Of a DNA stretch of 64,000 nt, positions 21,835-34,716 are shown one piece after another. This stretch comes from Isoetes taiwanensis (Eukaryota; Streptophyta; Lycopodiopsida; Isoetales; Isoetaceae): contig JAJEKV010000049.1 of the NCBI GenBank assembly GCA_021234155.1, forward strand, positions 3,997,487-4,061,486. Direction: 5' to 3'. The notes under the pieces are model-generated. The model made no database searches. It was not told the DNA's origin and saw only the letters and a program-made list of their open reading frames with translations. Every line of letters begins with the position of its first letter. Positions within the stretch are counted from its first letter, which is position 1. The translations under genes were made by a program, and so were the position numbers.

Positions 21835-24800
21835 CCACTATAACCCCAAAATTTGCTCCATGCGTAGTTTTTTGCTTTTTTGCAAAAAAAAAAACAACAC
21901 ATAAAGACCATGCATATTATTATTCCGAAAATGCTAGAAACAACACGTACTTTTTGGTGTGGTTTTTTGGCGTGGTTTTTAGACAAAAACAACACATAAT
22001 TTTATGTGTGGTTTTTACCATGGTTTTTAGGCAAAAACAATGCGTAAAACACATCTGTAATTTTTCACTCAAAAGAAAAAACAACGCATAATTTTTAAGT
22101 GTGATCTTTGCAAAAAAACAACGCATATTTGTTTGGCATAGTTTTCCTTCAATTGTCCACATTTTCCTTCAATTGCCAACATGTAGCTGCTGCAGACCAC
22201 CTTTGCAATGCAAATTGGAGCCATTTTCAAAACAAGGAAGGAAAAAAAAAAGCATGCAATCTTACCTAACATATTTTTTTAAGACCTTTTTTATGGGATT
22301 GAAGGGGAACATGCACACATTTGCTAGTTACTTGAGAGATTCTAAGTTCACGTAGGGCCTGGGGCTAGCTATCATTAGTCATCAGTAGTTAGTTGTTAGA
22401 ATAAGGCAAGGCATATAACATCTAATTTTAGCTAGGTCATATCATTTAGGGCTGAGGAGTGTTGGAAGATGTTGATAGAGCAGTAGATGATACCTAGCGA
22501 TTTAATGCAACATTAATTGACATAGGAATTTGAAGCATCATTAAGGAATAATCTTAACAAGAAGCGAGTTACTCCATATTCTGGCGAATTGACCACTATG
22601 AACAATGTGGGAATTTTACTGAATGTATCAACATCCATAAGATTGCTCTAGCCTAAGAAGCATCTCGCTACTTGTGAGATTGAGCATGCCTTTGAACTTA
22701 TCATGACATGAAAGGACTTGCATTTCCAATATAGGGCATCTGCCACTTCAAGTACGCCATAAAGAGCTTATGATCTTGGATGGAGACAAAACTCCATTTG
22801 TGTTGCGTACACACATATTCAAAATGTTTGCCAAACAATCTTTATGCCCTAGTTCTCCAGAAAACAAAGATTAAAAGAGCTTGAAACAAAAGAATATGCG
22901 TCCATAATCTAGAAAATCATTTCTCATGACAGATAAAATATCTAGAAGAATGGGCACCAGCAGGAGATTCAAATCCACATTTCTTATTGTGAAGCTTGCA
23001 CGCAAAAAGATATATCATCTTTCACGTGGTTGGTGGGTAATAACATTTCTAAGATTTTATCCAATACCACACAGGAACCCCATATTAGAAATGTAAAGTA
23101 AAACCCACACCAATATAAAGAATTGGGGATAACATTTTATCCCTTCTCAAGTAGGTTGGTTCAAATCCAATGGTTGTCAAGTTACAATAGCTACCATTCG
23201 GATCAAGAAATTTAAGATCAAGGGCAATCTTCTTGATTTGGGTAGTCCGACCTCTGACAAATGAGGTAGATGGCCATTTTTGCCTGCGGGCGACTAGTTG
23301 TGGCAAAGCTGGCATGCGACCTTGCATATTCAGTATGACATATTGCAATTCAGGAAAAATCCATCCGTCTTGCATTGGACAAGTGCGACTTTGCAACATC
23401 CAATCAAGGACACATTGCATGTGCATACGATGCCCATACCCTAGAGTGTACCAGCCCACCTATCTCAAGTTGTCAGCACACCACGCACAATGTCTATAAT
23501 CAACGGCCTTTAGCTCCTCCCACTGGTTGTCATACAAGTACTCATGAGGAAGATATACGATTGACTATTCAGAAGTCACCTTAAATGCGATACTCATTCA
23601 CTTTTGCATGTTCCGCTGCTCTCTCCACTTGCCAGCGAAAATTTTAGTGGCCCCGGCGGGCCATTTGGCCACAAATTACAGGTTCAGGCAAAATGCGACG
23701 GCCGGCTTGAGTAGGATGCCTTACCTACAGACTACTGGCAGATTCGCCATTTCGTGGCACTTTATTGCCTATTATGACATTAGAATGGCCAATTAGATGT
23801 TTGCTAATTGGAGTGGTATCGACTTTGGGGCCAATTTAGTCCCAAGTGAGAACTAGATATGCTAATGGAATGGCCATTTAGTACACTTGGCCAAATCCTG
23901 TAATGCCTTAAGTTCGCCAAATCTTAACTCATCAAGAGGCCCCCTCATAAATACATCATTTACGGGGGGCCAACATTATTAGAATTTTTTATTCCTATAT
24001 ATATCTCCCAACTAAGAATAATCCTGCTCTTTTGGAAAATCAAATGTCGAGGCACTTTTCAATCCTCTTTACGAAGACTCCGGCATCTGATTTCTGATTC
24101 TCCCTACCAACAATCTGTACATTATTGAAATACATGGGGTATGAATTCAAATTCATACAACATGTAACAAACACATTTATATAGGATAGCGACTTTCTTT
24201 ATGTTTGGGCAACGAGCTCTATATTTAATAAAAATCTAGTTAAAAATCGCCATTTGAGCTACACATTATTAGATATTTGGTTCAAAAATCGTCAATTGGG
24301 TTGCAGCCACATTAGAAAAAAATAGGAAAAATGGCCAGTTCAGGCTACACTTTTGGGGGCATATTTTACAAGGAATGGCCAATTCATTATACTTATACAA
24401 AATTATAGGTCCCTTAAAATTTTCCCTGCCACTTGCCGAGCAGCTGACAATTCTAGCTCGTCTTCCATATTTTGCAAGAAAGGAGAGGGGTTCCTCAGAT
24501 GCAAAGGCATTGAAAACTCATGCGAAGGCATTCCCTGCTGTTGCGATGTGCCCATATTCGAAGGAGATTGGTCATTCTCATTATATTGTTGATGAGACAT
24601 AATGGTGCTGACTTGTCGAGATGTGCTTTGACTTCTTGTTTTTATAATTTTTGTTAGCTGTGACATATAAAAAAAGCACACAATAAACAACATGCATAAT
24701 TTCACAACCGAAAATCTGAAAAGACGATTACATATATGGGAACTAATTTCTCAACAGTGTTAAGTAAAAACAAACGTTCAATGAATTTCATTCGAATATT

Positions 24801-25304
24801 ATATACATGAATGTTGAATGTGAATTTAGGTGTCGTGTAAGTAACAGGACATGCACCCTAAACGTGACTAGAACCAGCTTGGTCTACATCGTCCCCACCG
24901 TGGTCAAATTGAAGAATCCAATCTGATTCCAATTGTGGCCCTATGCACGGCATTGGAGAGCAATAAAAACTGCTCTGCACGGTGTCAAGTAGCTGGGCCA
25001 AATCAAAATTTCATGTCTTGTCTCTCATTGTCGACTCAATGCAATGTTTCAAATAATTGCACATTCTCCGGTGCCTATCTTACTGCTCGATGCTTCCTAT
25101 CGACTCCATGTAGGAGTGCTAGCAGAATTAGCCAAGTAATACACAACATACGCTGCTCCATGCAAGTCAAAGTCAACCCTTGCAGCCACCGTCTTTGAGC
25201 CATTACTATAATAAAGATCACCATGCATATATGGATGCCTCGCCCTTTCAATCTCAATTCTTTTCTTATCCTCATCATCCAAACCCTTATAATGCCACTG
25301 CTTC
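21835..25304. repeat. Tandem array unit B (compact copy, 3470 bp)
   Basis: This copy carries the array sequence without the four extra segments of unit A. The single-copy junctions are at about 22872-22892 (an 18-bp filler aagagcttgaaacaaaag in place of 10035-12280), about 23550-23565 (one copy of the 15-bp word), about 23583 and 23941-23960 (LINE empty site). It has its own deletion near 22160 relative to A and C. The RING-like minus frame (23178-23550) and the low-complexity minus frame (24403-24705) are kept. Confidence 0.88.
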
Positions 25305-26292
25305 CACTATAACCCCAAAATTTGCTCCATGCGTAGTTTTTTTCTTTTTTGCAAAAAAAAAAACAAGACATAGAGACCATGCATATTATTATTCCAAAAA
25401 TGCTAGAAACAACACGTACTTTTTGGTGTGGTTTTTAGACAAAAACAACACATAATTTTATGTGTGGTTTTTACCATGGTTTTTAGGCAAAAACAATGCG
25501 TAAAACACATCTGTAATTTTTCACTCAAAAGAAAAAACAACGCATAATTTTTAAGTGTGATCTTTGCAAAAAAACAACGCATATTTGTTTGGCATAGTTT
25601 TCCTTCAATTGTCCACGTCTTATTTTCATTAATTGTAATGCAACCACATGTTGTTTTTCATACAATAAGACATGTTTTTCCTATCGCAGTTTTAGTGAAA
25701 CAATGCATTGGATTAAGACAAAAACAACAAGTATAGAAAACTTAAAGAATAGCTCATCCTGATTCAAGCTATTTCTAAATCCTGATCTGCTATTTCTAAA
25801 TTGTAATTGAATATCTTGATTGCCTTTTGGGAATCGAACCCAAATGAAGTCCACTAGGTATTACATAAAATGCTTAAACAGAAACATCCACCAAGCTTGT
25901 ACCATGACATCTGAACAAGAACAAATGTCAGTTTCTATTTAAACTTCTCAAATGAGTACACATTTAAAATGTGAGTCACCCTTCAGTCAACAGACCCCAT
26001 AATAAATGTGAAGTTTGAATTTCAATAATTTCAGAACTTGTATGAGACATAAAATGAGGACATTACCTATGATTAAAAACCTTGCAACATTTAAAAAGCA
26101 TCTTTGTCCAACAACTAATTTCAATTTGTAGAGTTGAAAAACAAAACAATAAGAATACATGCAGAATTCTTTTGCATAGTAGCCAACATGTAGCTGCTGC
26201 AGACCACCTTTGCAATGCAAATTGGAGCCATTTTCAAAACAAGGAAGGAAAAAAAAAACATGCAATCTTACCTAACATATTTTTTTAAGACC
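25305..26292. repeat. Tandem array unit C (truncated)
   Basis: The copy begins like A and B at cactataacccc and follows A through the segment B lost. It stops after catatttttttaagacc, where A continues tttttttatggg. It then joins unrelated gypsy-side sequence (aattctagaaaggggctcgc). Confidence 0.85.
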
Positions 26293-27781
26293 AATTCTAG
26301 AAAGGGGCTCGCATGAAAATGACAAAAACCTCCCGATAGATAGGCTTCTCATTCATCTCAGCAGATTTTCTACAATGGCGAATCCCAAGGACTGGGTCAG
26401 TAAGGAAGAGTGGATGGGTCATTTGCCCCGTCTTTCTTCGGGCTCGACCTAGCTGCGGAAGCGCGAATAAACATGAGCACATAACATCAATATATCAACA
26501 AGTCACCCCGAGGGGTGAGCACATCATAACATAACATATACAACAGCATCAATATCATCAACACATGGGGAATCCTACCCAAGGCTCAGACTCATGGGGG
26601 AAAGACCGACGGCTTGGATCTCCAGAAGTCAATGCAGACCGAATTCATGGCAATTGGATTGGCCTGGCATAAGAACATGGCTGTTGGGTAGTTCACTCCA
26701 TCCGCCCCTCCCGTGCACACTTTGCGGAGTAGGTTGAAAGGTATTGGGATCGGACCGTAGCCTGCCGGGTGAATGGCCAAGAGTGCAGGAGGAGAGTCAT
26801 CTCCCCTTTAGAAGCATACATGCCCATCACAGGTAACTAGAGGGCCACTGTCCATATTCGACTTGAACCTCATTGAAGGTAACGCATTACCCAAGAGGTG
26901 TCGAGCTCATGCCTTGCCTACACGGAGTGGCAAACCATTAAGCCTAGCCCACTAAGATCCCTGGTAGGCTTTACACACCAGAGGGATCAATCAGTGATGG
27001 GACAAGTCCCCCTTATCTACCGGTCTAGCCCCGCCACCCACAACCAGGCGGGCTCTTGTGCACAGGCCGCATTAATTGAGAATTAATGATGCTATCTAGG
27101 ATCATCTGCTACAGAGGCTTTTAGGCTCTCTACCCCCCTTCCCAATACATGGAGATCATAGAGTGGAATCACTTATCATCATCAAAGAACTGAAATGTAG
27201 AATAACATCTAATCTATCTACCTAAACAACCAGAGTTAGGTTCCTTTGTTAGAGCTTGTGATCTCGGAATCTATAAAACCTCTAAGGCTGAACTAACATG
27301 CTGAACCAACTCATCGCCGGACTAAAATGCGGCATTGCACAACAGAATGACCATTTACCTGATCCCTGACTCGCTCCTCCTCCTCGGAATGCGTCCATGC
27401 CTTTGTTCAAGCCGAAGGCAACTGCTGTTGGAAGATCTGTTGTGCAAATGCGGCTTTTCGGAGCCTGGCAATGCGAACTAGGGTCCTAGCTTGGCCGAAT
27501 GACACAAGGAAATCCTAATTGCAAAAAGAAGAAAGGTTTAGGGTTTAAGAGGAAGCCCTTATATGGAGACTTTTAGGGTTAGGTTAACATTGGCCAAATT
27601 GGGTTTTGCCATTTGGCATGGGGTTTATACTTGTATATGTTTATTAAACATGCACAACATACGAGGTTGCCCCCTAGGTGCAATCTTTTACGTCTCGCCT
27701 GTACTTGTCCTGATGACATGTACGTGTGACGTGGCAGTATAATATACGTATTCGAATTATATATTATACTGGAACGTCACA
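26293..27781 (-). mobile_element. Probable gypsy 3' LTR and adjoining sequence
   Basis: On the minus strand a purine-rich tract (aaggtggggaga) at about 27785-27795 directly precedes TGTGACGTTCC (27781 downward), the usual polypurine-tract to 3' LTR junction of Ty3/gypsy elements. An LTR of the same family recurs at 62774 downward, sharing TGTGACGTTCC, a cctagggggcaac word and gatcaggta. The far LTR boundary is not certain. Homology to the 62 kb copy is clear to about 27360; the remainder to 26293 may be longer LTR or separate DNA. Confidence 0.6.
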
Positions 27782-28496
27782 ATCTCCCCACCTTGAATTG
27801 ATGTTGTCCTCAGCATCACGCGTCTCCCCACCTTGGAAACCTGCATATCCTGCAATTACATTGATACATATAATTTTTACAACATAATTACTCCAAGGTA
27901 ATATTTTAACTTATCCTAACACATCCTTGTTTAATATTATACTATGATAAGAGGTTATTTCGTCCTCTTGGTTTATCGTCTATTATTCACAAAATTTTAT
28001 GGCTTACACCATTATCATTATTAACATAGTTCCAAAATTTCCTACTTAAGGTTCCATGTCGTTTCCTTACAACACATTATGACAAAATATGTGTTGCAAG
28101 TCTTCGCAGTGCGACCTTCGTGCCGCTAGACTCTCCTATTGGCCTGCAGTCCAACGCTACGTTAGTATACATTTAATTATTATAAAGTTGGTTGTTAGGG
28201 AACCACCCATTAATTACAATTTACATGGATGCAAGACTAATCTCCCGGCGTAGGAAGATTATGTTTCTTCCATCTTGGCCGTGGAGACAGTGCCCTATCA
28301 TGCCTAGGATGATCACTCATGCCTACACCTTTAGTTGCCTTTGGCGTGAAGGGTGGTGTCCTTCCCGTATTTGGGCGTGAAGGATGGCGTCCTTCTCGTG
28401 GTAGGCATTGACTAGAGGTGCTTTCCTATCAATGCATGCATGAATGACCTCTTATCTCTCAAGGTCATCTACTTCCGTGAGACGGAAGTAGACTTT

Positions 28497-29090
28497 TTAA
28501 TCTACCTTCCACTCACCTATCGAGTCGGTGTTGACTACTTCGGTGACGAGCCGACCCTTGCATTGCTCCATGAATTGGGGGTACTGCTTCTCCAAATCTG
28601 ATTGTAGTACCCACGTAGCGTCCTCCACAGGTAAATGCGTCCCTTTCACTAGGTATTGGAGAAATTTGGATCTTCTTGTCTTCTTATAGGCCCTATCAAG
28701 AAGAACCTCTGGGACGATTTCAAGCTGGTCGTCCGTCATTTCCAGTAACTCAGTTATATCCAATACTTCCTCTGGATTAGGAGTGTGCCTCTTTAGGAGA
28801 CTTACATGGAAGACCCTATGGATTTTGAGATGTGCTGGCAGGTCCAACTTGTAGGATTGGGTACCTACTCTTTTGGTTATCCTGAAAGGCCCAATCCTTC
28901 TTGGAGCAAGCTTCTTGCAGTTTCCGATGCGGAGCTTGACCTGCTTCACCTTGATCTTCAACCATACATTGTCTCCCACGTGAAATTCCCTTACTGTTCT
29001 GTGCTTATCGGCTATGCTTTTCTGCCTGCTTCTCGGTGCTAGAAGGTATCCTCTTACCTCCTCCACCAATTGCTGCATATCCGATAACAT
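28497..29090 (-). pseudogene. Gypsy integrase C-terminus with chromodomain
   Basis: The 197-residue frame contains the GPF/Y region (RRIGPFRITKRVGTQSYKLD) followed by HRVFHVSLLKRH, the linker between core and tail in chromovirus integrases. It ends with a chromodomain-like segment (VLLDRAYKKTRRSKFLQYLV, then ATWVLQSDLEKQYPQF). Chromodomains steer integration to heterochromatin. It follows the core integrase frame directly across a single stop at about 29091-29093. Confidence 0.92.
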
Positions 29091-29093
29091 CTG

Positions 29094-29843
29094 CTATGAG
29101 ACTTCTACTTTTGACACTGGATTGTGCCAAGTATCTGGGGTAAGGCACTCATACCCATAATTAATCATGAAAGGCGACATCTGGGATGACTTCTGCTTTG
29201 TGATGTTGTAGGCGAACTCCACTAAGTGGATGAAATCCTCCCACTTAGACTGTTTGTTCCACACATAATTTCTTAGCATATTGGTTCGCTCCGTCTGACC
29301 ATCCGTCTGCGGGTGATATGCTGTGCTCATAGAAAGCTTCGTCTGAATGGTGGTAAATAGGTCCTGCCAAAATGCACTCATAAATTTAGAGTTTCTATCC
29401 GAGATTATCTCTCTCGGCATACTGTGGAGTCTAAAAATCTCCTTAGTGAATAGGACGGCAGTATCCAATGCTGTGTCTGTTGTTCTACACGGCACGAAAT
29501 GTGCCATCTTCGACAACTTGTCCACCACCACCATTAGTGCATCCTTGCCTCTTACTGTCCTTGGAAGCCCTGTGATGAAATCCATACTTATGACTTCCCA
29601 TTTTGCATTTGGTACTGGCAATGGCTCTAGAGCTCCTGGAATTCGGAGTTGCTCCGCCTTTGTCCGCTGGCATAACTGGCACTCCCAAATGTACCTTGCT
29701 ACCTGCTTCTTCATGCCTGGCCAAAAGTAGCTGCTTCTGACCTTGAAATATGTCTTCATGAACCCTGCATGGCTGGCTATGGGGCTATTGTGTGTATCGT
29801 GGAGTATTAGCTTCCTTACTCCCGAAGATTCTGGTACACACAA
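29094..29843 (-). pseudogene. Gypsy integrase core
   Basis: The 249-residue frame shows the HHCC zinc finger (HDTHNSPIASHAGFMKT, then CQLCQRTK) and a D,D-35-E catalytic core: the first Asp in VISMDFITGLP, the second in EIISDRNSKFMSAFW, and the last motif in AYHPQTDGQTERTN. Typical plant chromovirus wording and order. The frame is joined to the chromodomain part by a stop codon, so the element is not autonomous. Confidence 0.93.
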
Positions 29844-30570
29844 CTTGTTCTTGATAGGAGGTTGCCTTCCTTCTTATAATGCTTGAAGATCTCCCTTTCC
29901 TTATCTGTTCTTGCCTCTTTAGAGAGGCTTGCCCACACTTCTTTAAAGTCGCCATCTGTTGGCAACGTCTCCTCAATCCTTTTGCCATACTCACTTGTGA
30001 GGGTCGATATGGCATTGCAATGGGTCCTTTTCTTCAATGGCCTCCTGGAGAGCGCATCTGCTACTACATTTAGCTTACCTGGCTTGTAGACTATCTCGAA
30101 TTCATACTCTTCAAGAAACTCCATCCACCTCCTTTGCCTCAAATTCAGGAGTGGCTGCATGAAGATGTACTGGAGACTTTGATGATATGTCTAGTTGGAA
30201 CTTTCTTCGCGACAAGTAGTGTCTCCAGATTCTCAAGGCCCTCACAATGGCCAAAAGCTCTTGGTCGTGAGTCTGGTAGCGCTGCTCTTTCTTTTCTTGG
30301 AGTCATATGCGACTACCCTTTCCTCCTGCATGAGGACTGCTCCCATTGCTATCTTACTAGCATCAGTCGCTACTAGCTTATCCTTGCTTGGATCTGGCAA
30401 GATAAGACTGGCGCAGTCGTTAAAGCTTCCTTCAATGTCTCAAATGCTGCATGGGCCTTCTTTTGCCAATGACTTGCCCAATCTTTTATCTTTCCTGCTT
30501 TGGTGAGGCTGTCAATGGAGCTGCCATGGTGCCGCCATAGTTGAATAGATGACGAGAAAGATAGTAAAGG
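29816..30570 (-). pseudogene. Gypsy RNase H and RT thumb remnant
   Basis: From about 30570 downward the minus strand reads NYGGTMAAPLTSLTK-like, then DWASHWQKKAHAAFETLKEA, LTTAPVL, a frame-shifted LPDPSK..VATDAS block, and, in the 29816-30160 frame, QRRWMEFLEEYEFEIVYKPG with ADALSRRPL. These are the thumb and RNase H regions (catalytic D of T-D-A-S, and the W-x-E-x-L-x-E-Y-x-F-x-I-x-Y tail). The reverse-transcriptase fingers and palm, protease and gag are absent, so the element is 5' truncated near 30.6-30.7 kb. Confidence 0.88.
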
Positions 30571-30699
30571 CTTCTCTTCGGCTTTTAAAGTAGCCAACAA
30601 TCTTAGAATATGCTTTGTGCAGTCAGAAGCCCATGCAAGCAACAAAACCATCTGCGAACTCGGATAAGCCAAGCAAAGCTGCTTCAAATCCATCTGTCA

Positions 30700-31140
30700 C
30701 ATTTAGGGACAATCATTTGAAAGACACTGCTTCCTTCCCTTTGGCAATACTGCAAACCCTACCAAAGCTGGCCAGAACAGGACTGTTTTGACATGGAAAA
30801 CGTACCCAAAGATGGGCATACCATATACCATCGAAAAGATCCTGGAGAGAGCTTTCCAAGCAATACGCCTTACCTGAAACGGAGTCCTGGATCAAAAGTT
30901 ATGCTAGAAACTGTGTTGCCGGCGAAAAGCTGCGCTACATGGCGTCTAGGGTTTCACAGAAGGGTAAAGGTTCTATCTTTTTCTTTTTTATTTTATTTCT
31001 ATATTTATTTTTTACTTTTTGAAAAGGGCTTTTATTGTATGCCATTCAATCTCGTCTTTTTTAAAGAGGGTAAGCCCTTTGATTCTTGACCATTAAGAAA
31101 GGAAAAAAAAATTAGCACAAGTTGCATGCAAATACCTGAC
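30700..31140. other. Unassigned sequence beside repeat R1
   Basis: Short frames only. The last 100 bp (agggcttac / aaagccctt words) match, inverted, the sequence inside R1 at 39360-39480, so R1-family DNA begins by about 31020. Confidence 0.5.
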
Positions 31141-31250
31141 ACACTCTAGATGTACCAATTAGTACACCTCATGCAATACGGCCACCAAATCATATAAAAA
31201 CCATTGAAAAAAGTGTACAAAAATACAAAAGAAACCCCCGTTATTATGCT
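31020..31250 (-). repeat. Dispersed repeat R1, copy 2 (outer end at right)
   Basis: This is the reverse complement of R1. It ends at acccccgttattatgctaga near 31250, with tacaaaaatacaaaaga before it and ctctagatgtac at about 31145. Inner homology to the 39 kb copy runs about 230 bp. Confidence 0.7.
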
Positions 31251-31398
31251 AGATATGGAGTATATGCACGACATAGCTCTTTAACTAGAATTTGCAGTGG
31301 CTACTCTAAAACATGTTATAGGAGCACATTATGGCCTAATTTGAAGAATCACAGGAGAAATTTGGGAAAAATCTCCCAGCTTTCCTGCCTTTCAAGCG

Positions 31399-31819
31399 TA
31401 TAACACAAACCATTACATTCCACACTTAAAAATAAAATTCCCCCTTAAACCCCCTTTGGTTTGGGTGCATATTCACACGGGGGGTGACGTAGGGCAGCGA
31501 GAGCCCATAAAATCATATTATACATGTATAAAATCAACACCATATAGTACATGGCCTCAAATCTTATAGTATTTTGTAAACTGTGTTATACAGTATACCA
31601 AAACTTGTACATGTATACCCCATAAATGAGGATCTCTATGTACGGGCTAGATCGAGGAATAAAGGGCATATATGCTTATCCAACAGCTCTCGATGCCCGG
31701 AGTCACCCCCCGTGTGAATATGCACCCAAACCAAAGGGGGTTTAAGGGGGAATTTTATTTTTAAGTGTGGAATGTAATGGTTTGTGTTATACCTAAAAAT
31801 TTTTGGCCCCTTCGGGGCC
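31399..31819. mobile_element. Foldback MITE family F, copy 2
   Basis: Inverted termini of about 110 bp, each with taacacaaaccattaca and cccccttaaaccccctttgg, enclose a roughly 200 bp core containing gacgtagggcagcgagagcc. The right end closes with the palindrome ggccccttcggggcc (31805-31819). Beyond it, 31820-31945 also matches 45530-45654 inverted, so the mobile or duplicated unit is larger than the foldback. Confidence 0.8.
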
Positions 31820-31989
31820 TTCAACAAACCGAAGGGTTTGAATGTAGTGAATTGTATTTATTTTAAAAAAAATTGGGTCTTGGTTGCTTATTATAGACCA
31901 AGTCGTTGGCATATCTTTTAGAACATGCACACAACATGGTTTGTATCCTAGGACCTCTTGAACACATTTACAGTATGATACAAGCACCT

Positions 31990-33135
31990 CTTATACACAT
32001 TTACAAATATCATACAAGCAGTAAAGATCTCCGAGAATCGAACCTGGAGTAACTTAAGTGATTAAAACATAGTTGAAAGAAAACTTTGATTTAGTTGTAA
32101 CTTGACTAAGGAATGGCATAAGAACACATGGTGAGAAGCTTAAATGTTTCGTTGGTAGCTTAAGCATAAAATATATTTATGACCACATTCATAAAATATG
32201 TACCTACAGGATTCTAATGCAACACAAGAAACCAAAGTCATAATTAGATTTCAATATCTAGCACAAGATGCGAAAGCCAATAAAATTTTAGCATAGTATT
32301 CATGAAAATCTCTATGCACGAAATACCTAGAGCATTTAACATCTATTCATGAAAATGTTTATGCATGAAACCTTATTAATTTACAGCATCCCTCAATTAC
32401 ATTGCATTTATTACTCGCATGGCCTGCATCTATTACTAATATGCCCTGCTGTAGCATAGCGATTTGCTAACATCTATTACTGGCATGCCCTGCTGTAGCA
32501 TAGCGATTTGCTAACAATAGGTATACTATAGCATCTCCAGGGTCCAATTTAAAGCAAATCAATCCACTTGATGAAAGTATTAAATAAAAGCTAGATCAAG
32601 GCAAATGAAATCACTCTAGGACTCTGCCTGGATGAAGAGATTAGCTGCTCCGTGTGCATTTGAAAGTGTGCATTTGAAACTGCAAATGGATACAACAATT
32701 GTTTGGTTCAAAAAATAATCGATTTGAAATACATAACAACATTCAAGAAATTTGTGTACCTCATCTATGAATGTTTTTGTTCCATCTAAAACAACATATG
32801 GAAATGCTTCCAAGTCAGGAATCAGACGGCCATGACCTCTGGATACCAAAAATTGCATACCATATCTGCATCTATGAGAGCATTTTGCTGACTCAACATG
32901 GTAGCAGAAGCGCCTTTTTACTTAGCCATATCTAAGTTGTGCCTTATTTTGCCCCGAAGTAGCTTCCCAGTCACTGTTTCTCATCCCAAGAGTGCCTGCT
33001 ACATCTTCAAAAGTATCATTCTTCTAGATGCCACATTTTTCCACAACAGACTAGTTTTGAAGCAGATGTGTTTTCATGGGTCTGCACTTCTATACACATG
33101 GCACATACTCAAATACAAGAAACTATTGGTTACCT
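31990..33135. other. AT-rich DNA with a 44-bp tandem duplication
   Basis: At 32030-32044 the minus strand has a B-box-like word (GGTTCGATTCTCGG) without a convincing A box. At about 32408-32514 a 44-bp unit (catctattact...gatttgctaa) is repeated. A minus-strand block ending at 32763 (FLVSRGHGRLIPDLEAFPYV) precedes a GT and might be an exon of an unrecognised gene. Confidence 0.4.
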
Positions 33136-33146
33136 TAATAGGAAAG

Positions 33147-33858
33147 TGTACGTGAAAATGAAGCTGAGAAGAAAATCAAGTTGGAAATGAGGAGAAAGCG
33201 AGAAGCTGAGCTTTTAACACTACAAGAGGAAGAGAAGCTTGCAATCCAAGAGAAAATAAGATTAGAAAAGGAGAAACCCGAGGTTCTTGAACAAGCTAAG
33301 TCTCCGGTTCGTTGTCGCCGCCATCGCCAAAGCATTGGCAGACGCCATTGCAGATGCTGCTAGAAGAGGGCAAATGTAAGCGCCTTGCTTACTATCCACC
33401 TCAAATTTTTATCTCGTACTGTACTTCAAATTCATTTCCTTTTCAGATTGTCAGAGCAAGAAAAGGCTAATATTGTGGAATCTTCCAAATCTATCGACAC
33501 TATTGAGAAACGTTCACCGCAGAATCGCGAATTCTTCCGAGCCTTGAAGAAGAGTCAAAATCAGACGGAGGATTCACCCAAACAGATTGTGAGTATACCG
33601 AGAAACTAAGGAGCCGGGGAAGACGATCCGATGCTAACCCTAAACCCACGTGTTTTACTCTAGGTAAACAACGTATTGTACAAGATAAAGTTACTCAACA
33701 GAAAGATGAGGATGTCTCGAGTAAAAATAATGATGCGCCAGCAGAAAGACAGAACAAAAGCAAGGTGTCTGAAATATCCAACGCAGTTCCAGAAACTATT
33801 GCATATGCTACAACTGTGGACAAAGGTGCAGAAGCCAGTAAAATCCCTAAAGCGTGAA
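33147..33858 (+). pseudogene. Coiled-coil gene fragment with apparent introns (unknown gene)
   Basis: Charged, helix-rich coding blocks appear on the plus strand: EMRRKREAELLTLQEEEKLA with KIRLEKEKPEVLEQ (about 33170-33300), SEQEKANIVESSKSIDTIEK (about 33450-33590), and VQDKVTQQKDEDVSSKNN with VPETIAYATTVDKGAEASK (about 33676-33856). The second block ends at gtgagt (33588) and the third starts after ttactctag (33663), consistent with an intron. Composition suggests a coiled coil. I cannot name the gene. It lies just inside R1 copy 3, like the RPI and P450 fragments beside other R1 copies. Confidence 0.5.
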
Positions 33859-33959
33859 CTACAATCCGGGAGCCCTAAAACCGCCACTCCATTGCCATCG
33901 AACTCCTCGAAGCCATAGCCATAACTTCCAGATCAACCAGAATAGAACCCTAAAGTGGA

Positions 33960-34185
33960 GTTCCAAAATCCAACCCTAAAGTAGAACTCTCGAGGTCTTG
34001 CATGCCACGATTTGAAAATCGTGGAGGTACCATTGGAAAATATCCAGAATTAGTGCACCCGTATGTGCACTCTAGATGTACGCATTAGTACATCTAATTG
34101 CATACGCGATGAAATCATAGCAAAACCATATGCAAAAGCGTACAAAAATACAAAAGGAACCCCCTGTTATAATGCTAGATATTCC
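33960..34185 (-). repeat. Dispersed repeat R1, copy 3 (outer end at right)
   Basis: This is R1 reversed. It ends at ccccctgttataatgctag (about 34182), with gtacaaaaatacaaaagga before it and ctctagatgtac near 34070. The sequence inside (toward 33960) has aaccctaaa words, mirroring the tttagggtt words inside copy 1. Confidence 0.75.
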
Positions 34186-34716
34186 AAGGGTGAGGCATTG
34201 TCACTTGAATGCATGCCATCGATAATGCATTGTGGATTTGAATCCATAAGTGCTGTGGATAGGAAAGCGGGCATGCTATTTCATAAACTATCCTCTGGCA
34301 TGTTGCTTCAAATTCGTATGATCCTTTTCATCTCCTCATTTGAATCTAATAATGGTTTTATCAGTTCTTGAGAAATACCTATATGCTCATTTTTCCAGAT
34401 TGATTAAGGCAAACATTGTACAGTCCGTAGTTGTTTATGTCAACATTGAGTTGTGAGCTTTAATGGTAGTTTCTCCCAATGTATGGGAAGTATTCAAGAG
34501 TGAAGCAAAAAAAGCTTCATGGATTATAATTTTGGAGGACAAATAAGAGGAAGTTGCAATAATGAACATGGAAATTGATGAGGCTGTATTGAAGAGAATG
34601 AAGAAACTGTTCCTTTTTTTAGGCTCAATGCTTCAAGAATTATAATGGCTACAAATAGCAGAATGGCAGCAGCGTTTTTAATCTTCTTCATAACCCTTCA
34701 TAAATGCCTTTGTTAA
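34186..34716. other. Unassigned sequence
   Basis: No motif recognised. Open frames are short and unremarkable. Confidence 0.4.

Noticed and set aside
24570-24610. Hammerhead-like core (ttgatgaga)
   Set aside because: The conserved CUGANGA and GAAA pair with flanking stems could not be assembled here or at other tgatgag words in the window.
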